DNA of 64,000 nucleotides. Source: Parafrigoribacterium mesophilum (GTDB lineage: Bacteria > Actinomycetota > Actinomycetes > Actinomycetales > Microbacteriaceae). The stretch's first letter is position 1. Every line of letters starts with the position of its first letter. Location of the stretch: NCBI RefSeq assembly GCF_039652555.1, contig NZ_JBDJAF010000003.1:186001-250000 (forward strand). The letters run 5' to 3'. The position numbers and the translations under genes were made by a program. The notes beneath the pieces were generated by a model. The model searched no databases, had not been told where the DNA came from, and saw nothing but the letters and a program-made list of their open reading frames with translations. Positions 61,201 through 64,000 of the stretch are shown in pieces.

Positions 61201-62039
61201 GCGCCGTGCGGGATACGTCAATACACTCGGTCCGTTTGCTCTCGGGCGCTTCGATGCCGCTGTTGGGACTGGGGACCTGGCCGATGGATGACGAGCAGAC
61301 CGCCGCCGCGGTGGAAACTGCCATCGAGATCGGCTTCCGCCTCTTCGACACTGCGGAACAATACGGCAATGAATGCGGCGTCGCCGAGGGTCTTCGGCGA
61401 AGCGGGATCGACAGAGACGAAGTGTTCATCACTACCAAGTTCAATAGGCAATGGCACAGTCGACGCGGCGTGCGGCAAGCGTTCACGAACGCCATCGAGC
61501 GCCTCAATGTCGATTACATCGACCTGTTCACGGTACATTGGCCCAACCCTAACCAGGGGCACTACGTCGAGGCGGTCGAAGGTCTCGATTATCTGCTTCG
61601 CGAAGGCCTGATCCGGGCCGTGGGTGTTTCGAACTTCAAGCCGGCTCACCTGGATCGACTGTTCGACGTCGGATTGGTGCCTGATGTCAATCAGCTACAG
61701 CTGGACCCACGCCATACTCGCAACTCGGCGCGTGCCCTCCACCGCGAGTACGGGATAGCGACCCAGTGTTGGAGCCCGCTGGGCCGAGACAGCGGACTCC
61801 GAACGGAGCGGCTCGTTCTTGCCTTGGCGGACAAGTACGGGAGGACGCCAAGTCAGATCATCCTCCGCTGGCACACCCAGCAGGGATATAGCGCCATTCC
61901 CAAGGCGTCCTCACGCGTGCACCTGACCGAAAACATGGCCAGCTTTGACTTCGATCTGTCAACTGAAGACTTGGAGCGCGTCTCTCAACTTGACACCGGT
62001 GAGGCCGACATCTACGACTCTGACGCGTTCGGGCACTAG
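61197..62039 (+). CDS. Aldo/keto reductase
   Basis: A 280-residue AKR barrel. The catalytic tetrad is Asp51 and Tyr56 (FDTAEQYGNE), Lys81 (ITTKFNR) and His114 (VHWPNP). The NADPH-binding end reads IPKASSRVHLTENM. GTG at 61197 overlaps the dehydrogenase stop (GTGA), so the pair is an operon and may perform consecutive oxidation/reduction steps on the same substrate. The long in-frame extension upstream is a shadow of the dehydrogenase gene. Confidence 0.88.
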   Translation: MSAVRDTSIHSVRLLSGASMPLLGLGTWPMDDEQTAAAVETAIEIGFRLFDTAEQYGNECGVAEGLRRSGIDRDEVFITTKFNRQWHSRRGVRQAFTNAIERLNVDYIDLFTVHWPNPNQGHYVEAVEGLDYLLREGLIRAVGVSNFKPAHLDRLFDVGLVPDVNQLQLDPRHTRNSARALHREYGIATQCWSPLGRDSGLRTERLVLALADKYGRTPSQIILRWHTQQGYSAIPKASSRVHLTENMASFDFDLSTEDLERVSQLDTGEADIYDSDAFGH

Positions 62040-62049
62040 AACCTCATCA

Positions 62050-62973
62050 CTACCGTTCGGCGGCATCATGTGCCACCTGCCGCAGCGCCAGTTCGTAGCC
62101 ATTCGCCCCCGCCCCCATGATCACCGTCGTGGCGACCGAGGAGATGAGCGAGTGATGCAGATATTCCGCAGGACGCGCCATGATGTTGCTGATGTGCACT
62201 TCGGTGACCGGTACCGGAAGCATCGCGAGAGCATCCCGCAGCGAAACCGAGGTGAAGGACAGGCCGGCCGGGTTGATGATGACAGCATCGAAGCCGCTCA
62301 TCGCTTCCTGCACCGCATCGACAAGTGCGGCTTCGCTGTTGCTCTGGCGAAAGTCGACGGTGACTGCCAGCCGCGCCGCTTCCGCGGTGACCCGTTCGCA
62401 GATCTGCGCCAACGTCACGTGCCCATAGATCTCCGGTTCCCGGCTGCCGAGCAGGTTCAAATTAGGACCGCTTAGGACGAGCGCGGACGCAGCCGGGGCG
62501 ACGTCTCCGGCGGTAGGCTCGTGGAGTGGTGCGGCAGCGATGAGGCTCATCACATGTTCCAGGGCGAGAAGGTAACCGTTGGTCGCGGCGCCGACGATGA
62601 CTGCCCTCGCGACCTCCGAGACGTACGAATGGTGCCGAAACTGCTCTCGCGCGTGGATGTTGGTGATGTGCACCTCAACGACCGGTACCGAGAGCATCGC
62701 CAACGCGTCGCGCAGCGACACGGAGGAATGGCTCAGCCCGCCCGCGTTGATGATCACGGCATCGAAGTCGGACATCGCCTCCTGGGCGGCATCGATGAGC
62801 ACACTCTCGCTGTTGCTCTGGCGGAAGTCGACGGCGACTCCGCAGCGCTCGCCAGCCTGCGAAAGTGATTCGCTCACCTGCGCGAGTGTCACGGAGCCGT
62901 AGATGTCCGGCTCACGCCGGCCGAGAAAGTTCAGATTCGGCCCGTTGAGCACAAGCACCCGTGACTTTGGCAT
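62050..62973 (-). CDS. Tandem-fused type II 3-dehydroquinate dehydratase (AroQ-AroQ)
   Basis: 307 residues made of two AroQ domains of about 145 residues joined by an Ala/Pro linker (about 146-163). Domain 1 has GPNLNFLGRREPDIYG (Arg20, Tyr25), Asn76, His82 (AGGLSHSS), His102 and AREQFRHHS (Arg109, Arg113). Domain 2 has GPNLNLLGSREPEIYG (Arg178, Tyr183), Asn234 and His260, but Phe240 stands at the His82 position, and ARPAEYLHHS lacks the second Arg. The family interconverts dehydroquinate and dehydroshikimate as a dodecamer of single domains. Last gene of livG-livF-aroQ, 5 bp after livF; probably catabolic. Confidence 0.9.
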   Translation of the reverse strand: MPKSRVLVLNGPNLNFLGRREPDIYGSVTLAQVSESLSQAGERCGVAVDFRQSNSESVLIDAAQEAMSDFDAVIINAGGLSHSSVSLRDALAMLSVPVVEVHITNIHAREQFRHHSYVSEVARAVIVGAATNGYLLALEHVMSLIAAAPLHEPTAGDVAPAASALVLSGPNLNLLGSREPEIYGHVTLAQICERVTAEAARLAVTVDFRQSNSEAALVDAVQEAMSGFDAVIINPAGLSFTSVSLRDALAMLPVPVTEVHISNIMARPAEYLHHSLISSVATTVIMGAGANGYELALRQVAHDAAER

Positions 62974-62978
62974 CCCCG

Positions 62979-63746
62979 TCAGATTCCGAGGTAGATCTGG
63001 CGCACGCGCGGGTCATGCCGAAGATCGGCGGCTGCCCCGTCCATCACGATCTCGCCATTTTCCATCACGTAACACTGTGTGGTCGCCTCGAAGGTGAGCT
63101 TGGCGTTCTGCTCGACGAGGAGGATGCTCATCCCGGTCTTGTTCAGGCGCTGAATGACCTCGAGAACCTCGTCAACCAGTATCGGAGACAATCCCATCGA
63201 CGGCTCGTCAAGCACCAGGAGGCGCGGCTGCGACATCAGCGCTCGGCCGATGGCGAGCATCTGCTGCTGACCACCGGAAAGTGCTCCAGCAAGTCGTGAC
63301 TTCATTTCGCCGAGCACCGGAAACATCTCGTAGATCTCGTTGACCTGCGCTCGAGTGGCGTTGTTCCACCGTTGGATATAGGCCCCGAGAAAGAGGTTCT
63401 TCTCCACGCTCAGGCCGCTGAAGACGTGGCGCCCTTCCGGCACGTAACCGATCCCCTGCGACACCACCTTGCGTGCAGCAATGTGCAGGAGGTCGGCATC
63501 CCCGTAAGTCAGTTCATCCGCGTGACGGTGCACCAACCCGAGGACCGCTTTGAGGGTCGAGCTCTTGCCGGCTCCGTTCGCGCCGATGATGCCGACGGAT
63601 TGGCCGACTCCGACCCGGAAACTGATGCCTCGAACCGCGGCGACGCCGCCGTAGTTCACCGACAGGTTTCTCACGATGAGCTCCGCGCCCGGACTCTTCG
63701 ACGCGCCGGCGATATCGCGCGACTGCGGATCAATTGCTGTACTCAC
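62979..63746 (-). CDS. livF: Branched-chain-type ABC transporter ATPase LivF
   Basis: A 255-residue HAAT-family ATPase. Walker A is GANGAGKSSTLKA. VPEGRHVFSGLSVEKNLFLGAY is the LivF-specific block, the signature is LSGGQQQMLAIGRALMS, and Walker B is LLVLDEPSMGLSP. LivF works with LivG under LivH/LivM permeases. The family also moves amides, urea and aromatic acids besides leucine. The GTG start overlaps the livG stop (GTGA). Its proximity to the aroQ fusion suggests an aromatic or cyclitol acid substrate. Confidence 0.9.
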   Translation of the reverse strand: MSTAIDPQSRDIAGASKSPGAELIVRNLSVNYGGVAAVRGISFRVGVGQSVGIIGANGAGKSSTLKAVLGLVHRHADELTYGDADLLHIAARKVVSQGIGYVPEGRHVFSGLSVEKNLFLGAYIQRWNNATRAQVNEIYEMFPVLGEMKSRLAGALSGGQQQMLAIGRALMSQPRLLVLDEPSMGLSPILVDEVLEVIQRLNKTGMSILLVEQNAKLTFEATTQCYVMENGEIVMDGAAADLRHDPRVRQIYLGI

Positions 63747-64000
63747 TGTGCCGTCACCCCGTCGGTCGTCGTTTCACTGTCTGCATGGTCGATGTCCGCA
63801 CCGAGGACGTCTTCCTCGAGTGCCGAATCGTCGCCGAGATACGCCTCGATCACGGCGGGAGTGCGTGCCACATCGGAAGGGAAGCCATCGGCGATCACCT
63901 TGCCGGTGGCCAATACGGTGACCCGGTCGCAGAGCGACATCACCAGGCCCATGTTGTGTTCGATGAGCAGAACGGTCACACCCTGCGCGCGGATGTCGCG
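63743..64000 (-). CDS. livG: Branched-chain-type ABC transporter ATPase LivG, C-terminal part
   Basis: Only the last 85 codons are inside the window; the gene continues past the right edge. The segment TVLLIEHNMGLVMSLCDRVTVLATGKVIADGFPSDV holds the switch histidine in IEHN and the conserved GxxIAxG turn of LivG, followed by PAVIEAYLG. An acidic tail of about 25 residues (ALEEDVLGADIDHADSETTT) is longer than usual. It is coupled to livF by a 4-bp overlap. The livH/livM and binding-protein genes presumably lie beyond the window. Confidence 0.85.
   Translation of the reverse strand, partial: RDIRAQGVTVLLIEHNMGLVMSLCDRVTVLATGKVIADGFPSDVARTPAVIEAYLGDDSALEEDVLGADIDHADSETTTDGVTAQ

Overview
The window reads as ordinary chromosome from a high-GC Gram-positive bacterium, most likely an actinobacterium of the Microbacteriaceae. 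The evidence is very GC-rich coding DNA, many GTG starts with GTGA/ATGA overlaps, the actinobacterial order prfB-ftsE-ftsX-smpB-ssrA, RamB divergent from aceA, a DUF3039 protein, a poly(glycerol phosphate) wall-polymer locus, an actinobacterial tad pilus operon, and dispersed GGTCGAGCTTGTCGAGACC repeats. I see no insertion sequence, prophage, CRISPR array or rRNA. The species assignment is inference.

Layout. 1-5.4 kb: partial crcB, a universal stress protein, a 14-TM-type MFS exporter behind a strong inverted repeat, a zinc alcohol dehydrogenase, and a CGNR zinc-finger protein divergent from an EamA transporter. 5.4-9.4 kb (minus): prfB, ftsE, ftsX, smpB and the tmRNA gene, i.e. release factor 2, division ABC complex and ribosome rescue. 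9.4-12.2 kb: a second MFS gene convergent with an NmrA-like/SnoaL-like gene pair. 12.2-16.7 kb (minus): a tad pilus operon (tadA-tadB-tadC-small pilin-like-TadE-TadE-TadG). Then tRNA-Leu(UAG), a DedA protein and a HEAT-repeat protein. 18.3-21.3 kb: metal homeostasis, with mntR and mntH divergent around a palindromic operator, plus a CDF exporter. 21.4-24.9 kb: murI-rph-rdgB (all overlapping) divergent from pncB. 25-29.7 kb: glyoxylate shunt, ramB <-> aceA, aceB. 30-32.8 kb: an ABC exporter whose ATPase carries a translated genomic repeat. 33-43.4 kb: a wall teichoic-acid-like locus with a nucleotidyltransferase, a TagGH-like exporter, three CDP-glycerol transferases (one fused to a GT4 domain) and a GT2. 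43.5-47.8 kb: an HtrA/PepD protease, two exported proteins and an aminotransferase.

47.9-64 kb is a catabolic region. pobA and pcaF/pcaR belong to the 4-hydroxybenzoate -> protocatechuate -> beta-ketoadipate route. A FrcBCA-type sugar ABC transporter sits beside a LacI regulator, a PfkB kinase and a P-loop kinase. Beyond these lie a QuiC-type dehydroshikimate dehydratase, an MDR dehydrogenase, an aldo/keto reductase, and a minus-strand operon (livG-livF-aroQ) whose last gene encodes two type II dehydroquinases fused in tandem. I infer that the last group is a quinate/shikimate-type (or related cyclitol acid) degradation module that delivers protocatechuate to the pca pathway. The tandem dehydroquinase, whose second half lacks substrate-binding residues and which is co-transcribed with a branched-chain-type transporter, is the most unusual object in the window.
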